DNA of 64,000 nt from Chionis minor (taxonomy: Eukaryota; Chordata; Aves; Charadriiformes; Chionididae): assembly GCA_013398295.1 (NCBI GenBank), contig VZSF01001075.1, positions 1,674,001 through 1,738,000 on the forward strand, written 5' to 3'. The notes under the pieces were generated by a model. That model was not told the origin of the DNA. It saw only the letters and a list, made by a program, of their open reading frames with translations, and did no database searches. The position numbers were made by a program, and so were the translations under genes. Below, one piece after another: positions 10,899-24,840 of this stretch. Numbering within the stretch: position 1 is the first letter of the stretch; each line of letters starts with the position of its first letter.

Positions 10899-13800
10899 GG
10901 TGGAAGCTCAACACGATGACCTCTGTAAGCCCACCACTATTAAAAACTTGTCTGTCTTGAATATATACATTTGTACTGTCTTTGGCACATGATCTTTTCA
11001 AATATTTTACGTATTTTTGAAATATGGGCACTAGAAATTGCTATGTCGTTATACCAGTGACTTTGACAGTGTTACGTAAAGCTGTTTACCTACCCGTCCT
11101 CAATGGTTTAGTTTAAAAAGCTAAGGATTTTGATTTTGTTTATTTACTGAGCCACAGTAGTATTAACTAGGAGGATATCTGCTGAATTGTTCTCAGACCC
11201 TTTCAGCTTTGTTTTCTATGTACCATTTGTTGTAAAAATTTAAGGGGATTCCGTATTTCTTCAACATCTCTCTTACTGGGAGGACTGTTCAGAGATACTG
11301 CCCTGAAGGTACCACTCAGAACATCCCAAAAGTCAAGTTCCCTGTTGTTTCTTCTCCATATTCTTCCTGCACCCGTTCGTTGCTCCGCCATTCAGCCTTT
11401 TAGGATTCTGAGATTATAATTCTGATGCCCATAGGAAACTTTGCTGTCGGCTAGTGCTAAAACTCTCTCTGGGATTCTGCCAGCGCCGGTGTAACTATAC
11501 AAAGAGTGTTTGTTCGCAATTAGCTGGGTCTTCCACGGATGGCTTTTAATTGCACTATACCAGACTTGATTTTTAGTAGTTCTATATTAATTTCTAATTG
11601 TTCATCTACAAGGAGTGACCCATAACAGAGTTACCTCTTTCATTCTTCTCTTGAAATTTAACATCACTGGATTACCATTGTGTTTCGGGGGGAAGACGCT
11701 TCAGAATGAAACTTCCACTCATTGAGACTCTTTTAGGTGTTTCAATACTTGCATCTTTTTTCTCGTTTTCCTCCCAATTAAATTTTTTCATTAGCAAGTC
11801 CTTGACTAAACCATTCTGAGCAGAAGAGAAGAGAAAGCATGTAAATAATGCAGTGATATGTACTTACAGAGTGGGTACAGGTGGGTTGTTCTTAGCAGAT
11901 TTTTGCGTTTAATGCTGCTTAAGGCAATTTAATGTCACAGAAAAAAGCTAGTTCCACTTCTTCAGCTGAACAAACCCGAACTACAGCTGTGGGGGTTTTT
12001 AATAGTGACAGAGCACTATGTGCAGCATTTTATCACTAATTTCTCATCCCTTCAGCCAAATGCCGTGGGCTGATTCTGTCTCGTGACCGATTCTCTGCAT
12101 CTCTGAGGTCCGTCTAAAAGAAGTTCTTCATCCGAGAGCGGAGAAGGGCAAATTGCACTTACTGGGTGGGAGTTACAGGGGTGAAATGAAGCTCGGTTAG
12201 GGAGAGAAAAGGTGACTATGAAGAGGAAGAGAAAACCACTCCTTTAGTGCCTCTTAGCGATCCCCAAATGCTTCGCAAAGCCTCACAGTGCTAGAGAAAT
12301 GTTACACAGGAAATATTACACTCGAAGAAGAGCTTCGAGCACAGGCTACTGGCGAAGACCGCAGCCAGTCTGTGGCCGAGTCGAAGCCGGTTGGTCCATT
12401 AGGAACGGTCTGCCAGTGCTATTTTTGTGGGTTTAATCTATGGGTTCTGAATTCTCTTTATACATCAAGACCCACTGAGAAAATAGAGATGAGAAAGGGG
12501 AGCTATGAAAAGGGCAAGAAATTTAAGCTCAAAATCACTGCCTTTTCGTGAGCTGTGAGCTCCTCTCAAATGGCACCGGCAAAAGCAGAGGTCTCTTGCT
12601 GCCTTATATCAAAAGCTGAGAAAGTCCATCTCATGGACTAAGTCCTTTTCCACGGGTGCAAGTGATAAAGCTGCCATTTGAGCCCAGCCAAGTAAGAGTG
12701 TGTCACTTATGGGGGTGATTCATTAGCAAACAAGTCAGCAGGGGTCCTGTCAGCATTCCAGCTCTTCCTTAAGGTGCTGAACAGAGCGCTCCACTTTCCC
12801 TGGAACAGCCAAAGTTTCTAAAGGAGAGAATACAGTTTTCTGCCGTAGCAAAACAACGATAGTTCCCTTCAGGAGCTTTGGCTGAGATAGAACTGCCATG
12901 TTTGGTATTAGCAAAATTAAGTAAGGACTAGAAGAGCCATGTCAAACAATGAAGAGACAGGAATATGGAGTAGCTCTGCTTCTAGATTACACAAATATAT
13001 TATTTTCTGGTGACCTAATAAAAATGGAAATTCAGTATTTATAAAACCTAGAATGAAATTTTGAAGAAAATATTGAAGTGGTTTCTAAAAGAAAGATACA
13101 GCTGTGCCTAGTCTAAGCATAAAATAAAGTCTTCTGTAATATATAGTGGAAGACCTTGAGAATGTACATCCCCATAGGCATTGCTTCTAAACATGGTACA
13201 TGGAATTACTTCCTAAGTAAATATTTAAAAATAATATAGACAGAAATCTTAGAAGTTTTGTTTGATTGTATGTACTTACACTTTCAACAAAAGATACTTG
13301 ATCTTTGAGGAGATGCCCCTATTTGTTGTTTGATTGCTGACCAAATGTTTTCTTGCTCTCAAATATATTACTGGTACTTCATCTACCACTTGCAGTTTAA
13401 GCATCTATTAAATATTTGATGTGCATCACAAATAACCATAGCTAATGCTTATGCATACATTTTCCAAAATATACCTTTAAGACACAGTATAGTAAATTTA
13501 AAGTGGAACAGAACCATAAAAGCTGCATTCTACTCTGAGCGTGCAGTTGGGTATTTTATGACTAAAGCTGTTACTTCGTTAACACTTGATGTTTATCATT
13601 GGATAAGGGGGGAAAAATAACCCATACCCAGACCCAGTAGAAGCACCTGGACCTTCTGTAATTAATCTAAACATCTATTTTAAAAGATATGTGAAAGGGA
13701 TATTGTATAGGACAGCCACTATGGATATAAAGATTATTGTTGGTATATCTGAAAATTCTGTAAAAGTACAAATAAGTCTGCAATAAATAAATGAATTGGA

Positions 13801-16800
13801 AGGAGTTTATTGCTAGCTATTTTTATTTTAGCATTGAAATTTTCCTGCTGCAATCTCAAACGAGTACTGATGCAGGGGAAGATGCCTTTATAAAGTACTT
13901 TATGAAGCTTTATTTACAATCTGCTAGAGAAATAATACCTCAATTGAAACATTTATGTGGAAATACAAGTTCTTGAATATGAATTTTAGCACTTACTCTG
14001 GACTTGTGTTTTTATAATACAGAGCAAATTCTATCCCTTCAACTCCTCAGGTGAGAGTCCAGATGCCAAAGTTCTGTCATAAACTCTTTTTTATACCCTA
14101 GTAAAAGCTGTGTAGATGCAGAGAGCCAGTTCTCCTGGGACTGTTTTTCTTGGGGAAGGGAGAATTTTTCTCCATTCTCACTTTGTCAAACTCAAAAAGA
14201 TAATGAAGGCAAACACAAAGTTAAAGAGACTGAGTATAAATAATAGATGTACAGATATCAGGGTGGGGGTTTTTCCCATACTGTGGCTTTGTATTATTTC
14301 AGTACTATTAATGTGCTAAAGATGGTTTATCTTAAGGATCGATCTGTATTAAAACTTGCCATTTTTGTATGATGTACTGATCACAGATGTGTCAACATAG
14401 GGAAGAAAAACAGTACCGTAAACCGGTGTTTCAAAATGGCCAGCTGTTCTTGTTTGTAAATTGTATAATACAATCAACTAAAAATTCTTTATGTGGCATA
14501 GATCATAGCTTGTATCACTGGTTTTAAATAATCATGTCACAAATATTACGAGATTTGAATTGTATTTACTGAAGATAACCTAATGCTATTCTATTTTACT
14601 CTGTTCTTAAGACAACTTTGGACACTTTCATGTGTCTTCCTCTTGAAGGTAAACAAATTTCTCACATGGTCTTTCTGACTTAGACATTAGTGTTGCCTGG
14701 ATACAGCTGGTGCTATTCAAATAGTCTGCTGCAATGCTGTCAGCGTAGACATTTTTTTACATTGATTTATAAAGGCATTATCTGTAAAAGCAGCTCAGCC
14801 TTTTCCATGAGCAGAGGATGGGAGCCAGTAGAATGTCATTTAGATAGCTTTTTACGAGGTGTTGGTTTCCCAAGGTCTTATGGAAAAGGCGGATGCTTTA
14901 CCGCAGCTGAAGGTTGAATGCAAACAGTGTTTGTGTACCTTTTAACATTACTGTCCTAGGAGGCATCTTTCAAATATCTGTATCATTCACTAATTTGAAA
15001 TCTGCAAGTTGGAAAGTTAAAAATGCCAGTGGTAATTGTCAAATCAGCTGAGAGATGTTGGCATTTTACAGCTAGCATTTTTGCAGCTCTTCAAGTTTTC
15101 CTAGTTCCTTTCATATATACCATATTTTCAGTCTTTATCACGACGACACCCTAAGAGCTTTGGAGATTTACACTTATAGTGCACGTTACTGTAATACCCT
15201 AAATCACAGTGATCCAGATTGTCTTCATATACCAGTTTAATATCTCTGTGAGAGCAGAAAATTAAAATCTTAAAATAGTTAATTTCGCTTGTACAAAATA
15301 TGACTTTGGCGGTTGTTCCACAGTTCAACTCCCGCACTTCAATAAAAAGTAACTCTCGCGGTTGTGACGCTGTCAGAAATGCCAGGGCATGGCAGAGGCT
15401 GGGTGAACGCCTAGAGGAGGAGATGTTATGCTAAGCTGAGCGTGCTGCAGGACTCTGCAGTGAAAAAGATGTCCAAAATTACAGCGGCAGTCACACAGCA
15501 AACCTTGCAGCAGTACGTCTGAGCTGCACTATACAATTTTAAACAGGATGTAATTAACATATGAAAGTCACAGTTGAAAAGAATTCTTGGAGCTGAGAAG
15601 CAGATTTTTATAAATCTTAGTGTTTCATGATTTGTTCTCTGAAGCGTCTGGTACTCATCATTGTTTGAGGCAGGATTTTAGTAATACCTCAGTCTGCTTT
15701 ATAAAACCTGAACACAATAATTTACCATTGAATTTCTTAACGTAGCGCACACTATGCTCCATTGCAAGCACTGCATTATTTACACAGCCTACAGGAAGGG
15801 ACTGAGGCCAGGGACATGATGTTTATGCGGATTTGCAGATGTCATAACGGTCATTTACAACTAACAATCGGTTAAGGCATCTCTGAAGTTGTTCTATATT
15901 CAGGTAAGAGACCATGTTGATTCTCCACCTACCCAGCACCAGGGGAGCACATCGATGATTTTGGATCAGCTCTTCCCCTGGGTTGTACTTTAGAACTGAG
16001 ATCCGGTAGACTCTACGGCCAAAACTATGATTGTACTAAGAGTTTTTCTTGATTTAAACAAACTGTTTCATTAATACATTAAGGGAATACGGCCTCCTAG
16101 GGGCAGATCATGTTAACAAGTGCTAAGACTGGTGGCGTTCACTGGTGTTTGGAAAAATGGCAGCTGGGTATTCAGAATGTTTCTTCAAAAAGACAAGATT
16201 CTTCATAATGAAGGGCCAGAATGAGTGCCAGCGAGGTGACCAGATTTTCAGAGAAAAAGCCATGCTGCGGGAATCTAGTAAGAGGTTAGTTGAGGAGAGA
16301 GGAGGTTGTTAGTGCCACTTATTTTATGGCGTAGTACCGACCCCTAGTATTTATCAAATGCATGCAGTTTTCCTGACGTGGCGTCTAATAACACACTGCA
16401 TGTTAACAAAATGGAGATTGTTTGTTCTCATACCGGTCTGGCAAGCTGGGTCTTACTTAGCGGTTGTAGCTGACCAGAATAGACAAGCACTGTTCTGTGC
16501 AGCAGAAGAAAGTGGGATACAACTGCATATTGTGTACAGGTCTTTATTTTAGCACAGCATACCACATTTTGTAACTAATGGCGCTAAATCCCACACTAGA
16601 ATCTACTGTACTTTTAAAGCAAGCTGCATTTAAATTTTCTGTAGACCTTTGCAGGTGAGTGATTTGGGGAACGGGCTGCGTTTGTGTTCTATGTGTTCAA
16701 TTCATACCACAGTGGGGCCCTCAACTCCCAGATTGATCATCTAGGTGCTATTGCAATAAAAAAGTAATAATGATAATAATAAAATTAACAGCTATAGTTA

Positions 16801-19800
16801 GCTGTGACAAGCTGAGCATTTTTTTTTTCACCTCCAGCTGGTAGGAAATTGCGGTACATATTTTTCTCCAGACGTAGTATTGTACTTAGGCTTTCCATTA
16901 CGTAGAAAAATATCCCTGCATTTTCTTGCTCGCTTTATCTGCTCATCTGCTTCAGTGACCTTACTGATAAGAAACCTTGTAATGTAGTGAACTAACACTG
17001 GCAGACGCAGGAGGTCAGACACGTGTATTTGCTGTAATGAGTGATGCTTATATGCTTACATTAGCGTCGCTGCTACTTGCAGCCTGTTAGATAAACAGGT
17101 ATCAAGGTTGAGTCTGCCATCGTTCTTGGAACTGCCTGCATGTCTCTGCTTCTTCTGGCTGTATCACTGCAGAAAAGTTGAACAATTGTATTTTTTTTGA
17201 AGTCTAGGTCTTAGATTGAAGCAAAGTTCGAATTTTCTAGATGTCTTGCTCTGGTGAAAATGTTTACTTCTCTGACTCCTCCTGAGACACATTGCTGCAG
17301 TGCGGCTGTACCGAGTGCTCTGGCTGGGGCTGTTCATGGAGCTGTAATTCTTTTCTTCACAGACATAGTAAACTGTTATATATGCTACTGCTGCTACATG
17401 CTCACTTAAAAAGAAAAACAAGTATCTTTGCTTGCAAAATTAGAATTCAAATCTTTGACATTTTGGTACTTCCTATCTGTAGAAACACGAGAAGGGTGTT
17501 TTTAACATTCAGACAAGAGGCCCACATTGGCCATGGGCTACACAAAGACAACTCAAAGGAGGGGCAACACCAACCTCCTGAGAACTGAAGACAGGACATG
17601 CCAGCACAGGAGGTCAACAGCAATTGATGAACGGCACAGTAAAAGACATGGAACAAGTATAAATTGTTCATTTCTGTTGTACAGCAGCCCAGATTCTAAA
17701 AACTGGCAATTAAGGGAGCTGTGTGTGAACCATCAGCGTTAGATATATTTTATCTAACACCTTCTTCCATCCGTTTATATTGGTCTCTGTGGCTTCTTGT
17801 GACATGATGTTCCAGACTTATGTGTATTTAGGGGAAAAAACCCAAAACTCAGTTCTCTAAAAATTGCCCTGGCTCATTTTTGTGGTTGATTTCTAGCCCA
17901 TATAGTGCAAGAAATTTTAAATAATTTCAGGATTTTTATGTATCATTCGTTCTTTATAGACCACTGTCTTACCCTATTTCAGTCATTTCTTTTCCAAACT
18001 GAAGGAGCTTAATGCACCTCATCTCATGTGGTATGAAAGCCATACTGTAGCACTTAGCATTCTTGTCCTCTGTGTCCTTTCTTGTTCTACCATATCCTTT
18101 TTTGCGACGGCATACATATAACTTCATTTAGTTTTCAATGCTGGACTTAACCATTTTATAACATAGAGTTCCACAGATCTGCAGGGGAATAGAATCGGGC
18201 CCTTATTTTTGAAATCAGAATATTCATACTCAAAAGCTTTGTTTCTGCCTTCTGCATACGTTGTCCCATAACTGGTGTGAGTGGTGGGACTTGTCTGGTG
18301 TCAGTGTTGTAATAACTGAGTGTTTTGGCATTATTATTTTCTGGGTTTGTGTTGTCGCATCCCTTGCACCCCCCTCCGCTATATTTCATAAGCCTTCTCA
18401 ATAGACACTAACTATTGAGCTGGCATTTTCAGAGATTATCTATAGTGTTTCCAAAATGTCATTCCTGCACACTTATTAAGAATTTAGGTTATTCCCTTCT
18501 GAATTTAATTTTGTCTTCCATTGCATGTGTCGTGTGTAATTCTGTATTGTACATTCTTTCATCATTGTTCTTTGCAATTTATTTTTGTATTGAAACTGTT
18601 TCTGTCATCTGAAAACACTGTCTTGTCACTATTCTTTGCCATTTCTGAACTTGCATGAAGATTTTCTGGTAATACTGTCTCTTACTCTAGGACATCAACT
18701 TGATGTGATTTGATAATTCTGCATATTAGAACTAAACTCTTCATGAAACTGAAATATTAGAATTCTGTGGAAAGGGCACTTGAGATGGTAATTCTAAATA
18801 AAATGGAGCAACTTCTGCAGCCAGCAAATGTGTAGAGGGAAGGATTTTGATTCAGTTGGTTGCAAAGCAGTCAATAAAATAGTCTTCCATTTGGTGAAAG
18901 TTACAGTTTACCGATTACGTGTAGAGGGATGATTATTTAGATTTTTCAAAGTCCTCCTCAGCTTCTAAAGAGTAGACACAGTACAAAAACTGACTGGCAC
19001 AGTGGAAGAATGGGAAACCAAGTAGCAGCAGTGTAACAAGAATGTAAAGAAAATGAGGTGAAGGTAAGTATACCAGAGCTGCAGCGTACTTATGTTTCCT
19101 AAACTCTGAAAAGAACACAACGCTTATCATGTTGTCATGTTGAAGTAAAGATGTAGGCAGAAGAAAGGGATATTTATATGAGTTTACTCAGTTTACATAT
19201 ATATATATGAGTTTAAATCAATGAGTTTCCTGGGCACATCAAGGAATTTAATAGGAAAACCAGTAAATGCTTCCTATATATGTATCAGTATTTTACGTAA
19301 TGTTTTCCAGGCCTGACATGTAGCTATGTCATTCAACATGAAAACAAATACAGAGCACGAGAAATTACAAGATACTGAAATTCAGAAAAAAACTCTACTT
19401 TTAAGTTACAATCGTCAAGTCTCAAAAGACTAGAATAAAATAAAGTGGATATAGGGTTGACCGCTCAGGACTATGCAAGAGTTACCCTCCTGCTAGCAAA
19501 AGTATTTTGTTTTCATTTTGCCATATTCAGGAAGAAATAAAATAACTTTCAGTTATCCCCTAGTATTTAAGGATTTTTTTTGTTATGCTTTTAAAAATAA
19601 GGATAAATGGGATATGATTATTCTGAAATTACTAATATTTTATTATATATTATGAATATACATGGAAAAAATTGGATTTTTATCTGTTAGAGATCTGGTA
19701 TCTTCAGTGTAAGTAGTAAGGATCAACTAATATCTACTATTCTCAGAATACTCTGTATTTGCAGCAATATTTGCCTCTGTGCCAGAAATGGTTAGAGCAG

Positions 19801-21705
19801 CGGTTATAACTGTGGGCATCCTGTTTCAGTGGTACCTTCACCCCCCTCCAACTCTTGAGTTGAACGTCCTACTTAACCTGCTTCATCCCCAGTTTGAACT
19901 GTCTTACACCGCGAACGTCCTTTCCGTTTCTGTGATCCCCACAAGTCATTTACCCAAGTTAATTACAGGTTAGGTAGCTCTGTGTGTCCTCTTCTGGCTG
20001 GAGTGGAGCCGGCTGGATGGATTCGCACCCGGAGCCGCTCCTGTGGTCACTCACTAATTCATATCAGTCGTAGCGGAGGCAGTTGATTAAAACAGCGTGT
20101 CAAGGAGTGATGAAACAAGGAGTTCGGCTGCCAGTAACGCGGTTGCAGTGAATTCCAGCAGGGAGACTGTAACAAGTAGCTGGGGACAGTATTCTCTTCA
20201 GCAGCGTATTTGTAGCCAGAAGAGGACAGATGTCTCCAGCCTAATTCACTCTGAAATCTCCCTCAGCCTACAATAAGTAGTTAATATATGTACTTGCTTT
20301 TCCTCTGGCCTCTCAGCTTGAACCCAGCTTTCACAAACTACCTGACTCGCTCTCAAGTACTTTTTTTTTTTTCCCCCTCAGAACAGTCGCTCACATCCTT
20401 CCCTGTATTGGGTCTGTGTTTGCAGAATCACCTCATTTCACAGCTCTTAATTAGCTGCAAAGCCAGTGGCAGCGCTACCGCTGTGCCACCTAACCCTCTC
20501 ACTTATGCTGCTTTCTTCTCCAGACAACACCTCACAACAGCTCCGGTCCCATCTGTGTGCTACTGTCATTTGTCATTTTTTAAAGCATCATGTGGTTTTT
20601 GGTGGGGTTTTTTTTTGCTTCACACTTAGATGAGAGGTGTTAATTTGTAAATAAAAAAATAAAATTAAAACAGTGAAAGCAAGAGGGAGAAGCCACTGCC
20701 AACTAAAAAAGAAGATGAGGGAATTAGAGAGCCAGCAGCTTGCTGCAGTGCTTGCTGGCTGCATTGATTCCTCCATTGATCCGGTGAGTAGCTCTGACTC
20801 CAGAGTCACGTATTACTAACTGGGCTCTTTTAATGTTATCACTTACACCATCCCCGTCTCTTGGTACCAAGTTCATCAATAGTGCATTACTTCAAGAGGA
20901 GGAGGTAGAAATGAGGTGTTTTTGGTCATGATGACCATCTCGGATGAGATCAACTGAGATCCGTCTTACTTGCAACCTCAGTTTTGATTGCGAACTCTGT
21001 TAGATTAGAAAAAATCTTTGAGTTTTTCTCTTCCTTATTTGATTCTTTGGAGCCTTACAGAGTTTTCCTGAAATCTTTTCAGCTCAGTTAACCTAACTAA
21101 TCCACGAGTTGTCTGCAACTCTGGCTAATTTTAAGAACTTTACAGTTTGGGGTATATTTTGAGGTAGCTCTTATTTGGTAAAGCTCTACCTCACTTAACA
21201 TGAAAATTGTCATATTGAATGTGATAAGTACCTGACAGCACAGTGTGTAACCCAAAAGATCTATTAATCCATAATAACTAATCTATCTACAGGGACTCTT
21301 CCATTAAAAACCTGTGTAGGCAGCCTGAGACTGAAGTCTGAGTCCATCAACATGAGTTTGTCAGTATTCTTCTAATTTTGTTTATATTCTCTGGTAAAAC
21401 AATACTATTCTAATATGCTACAAAACTTGAATTCTCTTAAACTTAAAAATACTTTACAAAATGCAAAATTAAACTATTTTGAACTAAACCTACAATTAAT
21501 TTCTGCAAAACTACAGTGGGTTAAAGAATAGAATGCCTGTATGACTGAGGGTATTAGTATTGCATATGATTAGAAAAATAATAGATATACAAGACTAAAA
21601 GAAAAGGTAAGAAAAATAAGATTAGAATTGGATTACCTTGTATAGCTTGCTTTATACATTACCACTGCCTTCTGATGGTTTAATATAAACTGAAGAGTTG
21701 AAACG
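10899..21705. other. Long non-coding stretch
   Basis: I found no gene I can support. All frames are short, and several use GTG or TTG rather than ATG as first codon, for example the 87-codon frame at 12288. A modest CpG patch lies at about 12100-12420. A perfect consensus-like CAG/GTAAGA junction occurs at 15903/15904 behind a short pyrimidine run (see findings). T-rich runs occur near 16820 and 20360, and an ATA/TAA-rich simple patch at about 16755-16790. No CR1 tail was seen. Confidence 0.45.
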
Positions 21706-21853
21706 TTCCTGTGGCTGCCTCATCCCTGGAGGTTCAAGGCCAGGTTGGACAGGGCTTGGAGCAACCTGGTCTGATGGGAGGTGTCCCTGCCCAGGGCTGG
21801 GGGTGGGACGAGATGGGCTGTAAGGTCCCTTCCCACCCAACCCATCCTGGGAT
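21706..21853 (+). mobile_element. CR1 LINE 3'-end fragment
   Basis: It matches the CR1 tail order: CATCCCTGGAGGTTCAAGGC, then CAGGTTGGACAGGGCTTGGA, GCAACCTGGTCTGATGGGAG, GTGTCCCTGCCCAGGGCTGG, then GGTCCCTTCCCACCCAACCC. This tail differs from that of the copies at 10.8, 25.7 and 54.1 kb, so it belongs to a different CR1 subfamily. It is plus orientation and 5'-truncated. The GC-rich open frames overlapping it on both strands are by-products of the repeat. Confidence 0.9.
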
Positions 21854-24421
21854 CCCCAACAGCTCCGATTTGACAGTCCTGACCACGCCTGTGTGCGTGT
21901 GCATTCCCATACGCAGGCATATAGTTTCAGGTATGTCTATGCACGTAATATAACAGGTGTGGCTCTGGGAACGTTAATGATTTGGAAATAGGAAAGAACG
22001 AAGCCTAAATATGATTTGAATATTGTTGTTAAAATGCTTTCAATATTTCTCTTTTAACAATACTTCTAGATTTGTGCAATGCATAGTTTTACATTCTAAA
22101 TATAATGATGCTGCAGAGTTAATTTCAAATGAAACTTTCCCTCCACTTTATGGTAGGGAAAAAAAGTTTCACGTGAGGCTGGTGTTCAGTAGAGGATTCA
22201 AGAACTTCACTTCTGATTTAAGTTATAAAGTGAGATCTGAGATCAGGTGCGTTTCAAGTGGTTTGAGGCTTCCGTTACAAATCCCTGGTGCTAAGCAGTT
22301 TCACCTTAGAACTCTGGCAAGGGATTTGCACATGTTGTCTGACAGAAATATCAACATCTAAAGACAGGGAACGTTTCTGCGGTGAGTCAGCATTTAGGAA
22401 ACCTTGCATGAGGACACCCCTATGGATTATGCTGGCTGTTGTTATGCATTATTCATTGGTGTACTTGAAATTGTATGAATCTAGATGTGATAGAGACGTG
22501 TAATTCGAGGTGAAACCTTCATATTAATGTATTTAATACTGGGTACACATTTGCAATAATTTAGTTTATCCCTATGAGAAAAATCTAAAGAAGGCTTCAA
22601 AGAAAGTTATAGACTAAGTTTAGGAAATTGTTCGAGTCACAGACCTAATACTTCTCTTGACCTTGATAGAACTGCCTAAGTATTTACATTTAAAATACCG
22701 CTGTATTTTTTTCTTAGCTTATTTGTACTTTCTTAGTATTTAAGCTCCTTGATAGTATTTGGGCTGAAACATTCCACTGAGATACATCAGGCATGAGTAA
22801 AGAGAGATTGTTGTTTTATTTCAATAAATACCCCCTTTGTGTTCTTTGTAGCATGCTGGTTTTAAAGAATAGCTTCACCTATGAGAAGGGAAGCGGTGCG
22901 CCAGGACGAGTAAAGCTGAGTTTTGTGCCCTGGATTGCTCAAGTGTTATGAGAATCACTGCTGCTCTCTGACTGAGCTTTACTGGTAATAAAATCGTGAT
23001 TCCAATATATATATTCTTTGCAGTGTTTTGAGAACTGCTGGTTAAATGTACCGTGTCAGAAATGTCTGTTACTGTCACTGTTCTGACTCTTTTGAGAAAT
23101 ACTCCTTGATGTTTGCATAGTCAGTTTTATATCCAAATGGAACAGGGTGTTGATTGATTCTGGTGGATTTGGAGTTTCTGTTGTTTATGAGATGTGCTCC
23201 GCGCACCAGAACATTCACTTCCTCATGGCAAGTCCATCAGGATTGCTGCCTTTTGCTCTCCACGTGTGAGAAGTTACTGTTTTTGATTGCACTGTCGTGT
23301 CTCCTGGAAGTCTTTAATTCTGCTGGGCTTTGTCTGCTTGAGCAGATGTGTGCCTCAGTGCTTGGTATTCCTGTTTCGCGGTCTAACCCTCTATATGTAT
23401 TTTATATACTACTTTGTGAAGTACTACTCTGATTTAAAATAATTAGTATGTACAATGCAGTACTGGAAACATCTCGGCTGTTACATTAATATTTCATTTG
23501 CTAGTTTGTTTTTAGTATTAGTGTTACCAACATTGAAAGAAACAGTGAAGACATTGTAGATAAACACGTAAATGCAATAGCACAGATTTTTTTATCCTAC
23601 CTATTTCTTTGACCATTTCTTTCAAGCGCGTAGGCCTTTAACAAATCAGACAACTGAGCCTATAGTTGCAGAAAGGAAAAAAAGTGTCTCTAGGCACTAG
23701 AAAGTGAAAACTTGTTTAAAGGCTTCTGGCTTCTATTTTCAGGTATAATCTTATCTGGAAATGAAAAAAAGAAAGGAACCAAAAAGCCTTTGCCAATAGC
23801 TAGACAAGCTGAAAATGGAGGATTTAACGAAATAAAAGTGATAATTCTAGATCTGTATTACATACAATTTTAATAAAACACCATGTTACGGACAATCTGA
23901 GGCTGCAGCACAGCACAGGTCTCCATTTTTTATATAAAGAATCCACAAAGTTATCTAAGTTATCTAAGACAGGCAAGCTAATAGAACTGATTCCTACCTC
24001 CACTAAAAGCTCCTTAGGTTGCACGTGGTAGTTGGAAGGAGACATAATTATATTTGCATGTATTTTAAGTCCTGGTTTTCTGAGAACACTTGCTATGTAT
24101 TTATATTTTCATGGAACATAAAGTCCCACCGATATTTCACACAAGTGAAAGGACAGAACAAGAAAAGAAATGCCAAACATTTAAAGAACATTCTCTTTAT
24201 ATAATCAATTTACACTCCAAATGTGTGCCCACATTTTCACATGCAGCTACAGCTCTGTCTGCTTGACATTAGAAAGTTCAGCTGCTTACTCTTCTTTTGA
24301 TGAATTGTACTGCTTGTGGAAAAAGGCACAATGGGCCTTCCCCATTAAAGACCACGCTTCACTGCAAAAGAAAAAAGATTCCAGGTCCTTAAATGTAATT
24401 GTTTAATTTCCTATTTGTGCG
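21854..24421. other. Non-coding stretch between CR1 and candidate minus-strand exon
   Basis: No supported gene. A 112-codon plus frame at 22023-22361 lacks splice or poly(A) support and looks accidental. Two junction-like motifs, TTTCAG/GTATGT at 21930/21931 and TTTTCAG/GTATAA at 23742/23743, resemble fused acceptor and donor sites but are expected at some rate by chance. A direct duplication of AAGTTATCT lies near 23949. Confidence 0.4.
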
Positions 24422-24427
24422 TTTATT
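24422..24427 (-). promoter_or_regulatory. Poly(A) signal AATAAA on the minus strand
   Basis: The plus strand reads TTTATT here, giving AATAAA on the minus strand about 135 bases past the stop of the candidate exon at 24562-24840. Its placement is right for a last exon. AT-rich DNA gives such hexamers often, so on its own it is weak. Confidence 0.25.
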
Positions 24428-24561
24428 TCCAGGTATAAATATAACTAAAGAAATAGAATAGGAAATGTCAGTTCTTCTCTATAATTAAATTACAAAATGG
24501 GACAAAACCAAATTCACAACTTTTCTAGCAAAAGGCTACCATTGGAGAGAATGGAAGCATC

Positions 24562-24840
24562 TCACAGAGAATGGAACTCATTTTCCGTCTGCTCGCTCTC
24601 ATGTGATGTCACAGCTTGCAAAAGATGATCTCTATCTGTATTGCATTGTGAGAGAGGTATTTCTGGAGAATCCACCAGTGACAACAGTCTAGGAGCAGTG
24701 ATAACACGATTATAAATTCCTTCTATTGTTCTTATTATTACGATTAAACTCATTGTGAGTATAAGAACATAGAATATCCAGATTTTGGTTGGTTGGTTGT
24801 AAGTGGATTTTTTTAAGGCACTTTGTTCCCGGAAAACCAT
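24562..24840 (-). CDS. Possible terminal coding exon or pseudogene fragment with one membrane segment
   Basis: A minus-strand frame of 92 codons starts at an ATG (24840-24838). Residues about 20-36 are hydrophobic (IWIFYVLILTMSLIVII). A tail of about 55 residues follows with a gene-like mix of codons: an amphipathic start (RTIEGIYNRVITAPRLLSL) and then an acidic, serine-rich end (SHESEQTENEFHSL). That layout resembles the C-terminus of a multi-pass or single-pass membrane protein. An AATAAA follows about 135 bases downstream. Against it, I see no clear pyrimidine tract plus AG just upstream on the minus strand, so the 5' boundary is unknown, and 92 codons can arise by chance. I do not recognise the family. 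Confidence 0.25.
   Translation of the reverse strand: MVFREQSALKKSTYNQPTKIWIFYVLILTMSLIVIIRTIEGIYNRVITAPRLLSLVDSPEIPLSQCNTDRDHLLQAVTSHESEQTENEFHSL

Noticed and set aside
10591..11031. 146-codon minus-strand frame
   Set aside because: Its middle is the antisense of a CR1 3' tail.
12288..12551. 87-codon plus frame in a mild CpG patch
   Set aside because: It begins with GTG, has no ATG at a sensible place and no splice acceptor. CpG content alone does not make it coding.
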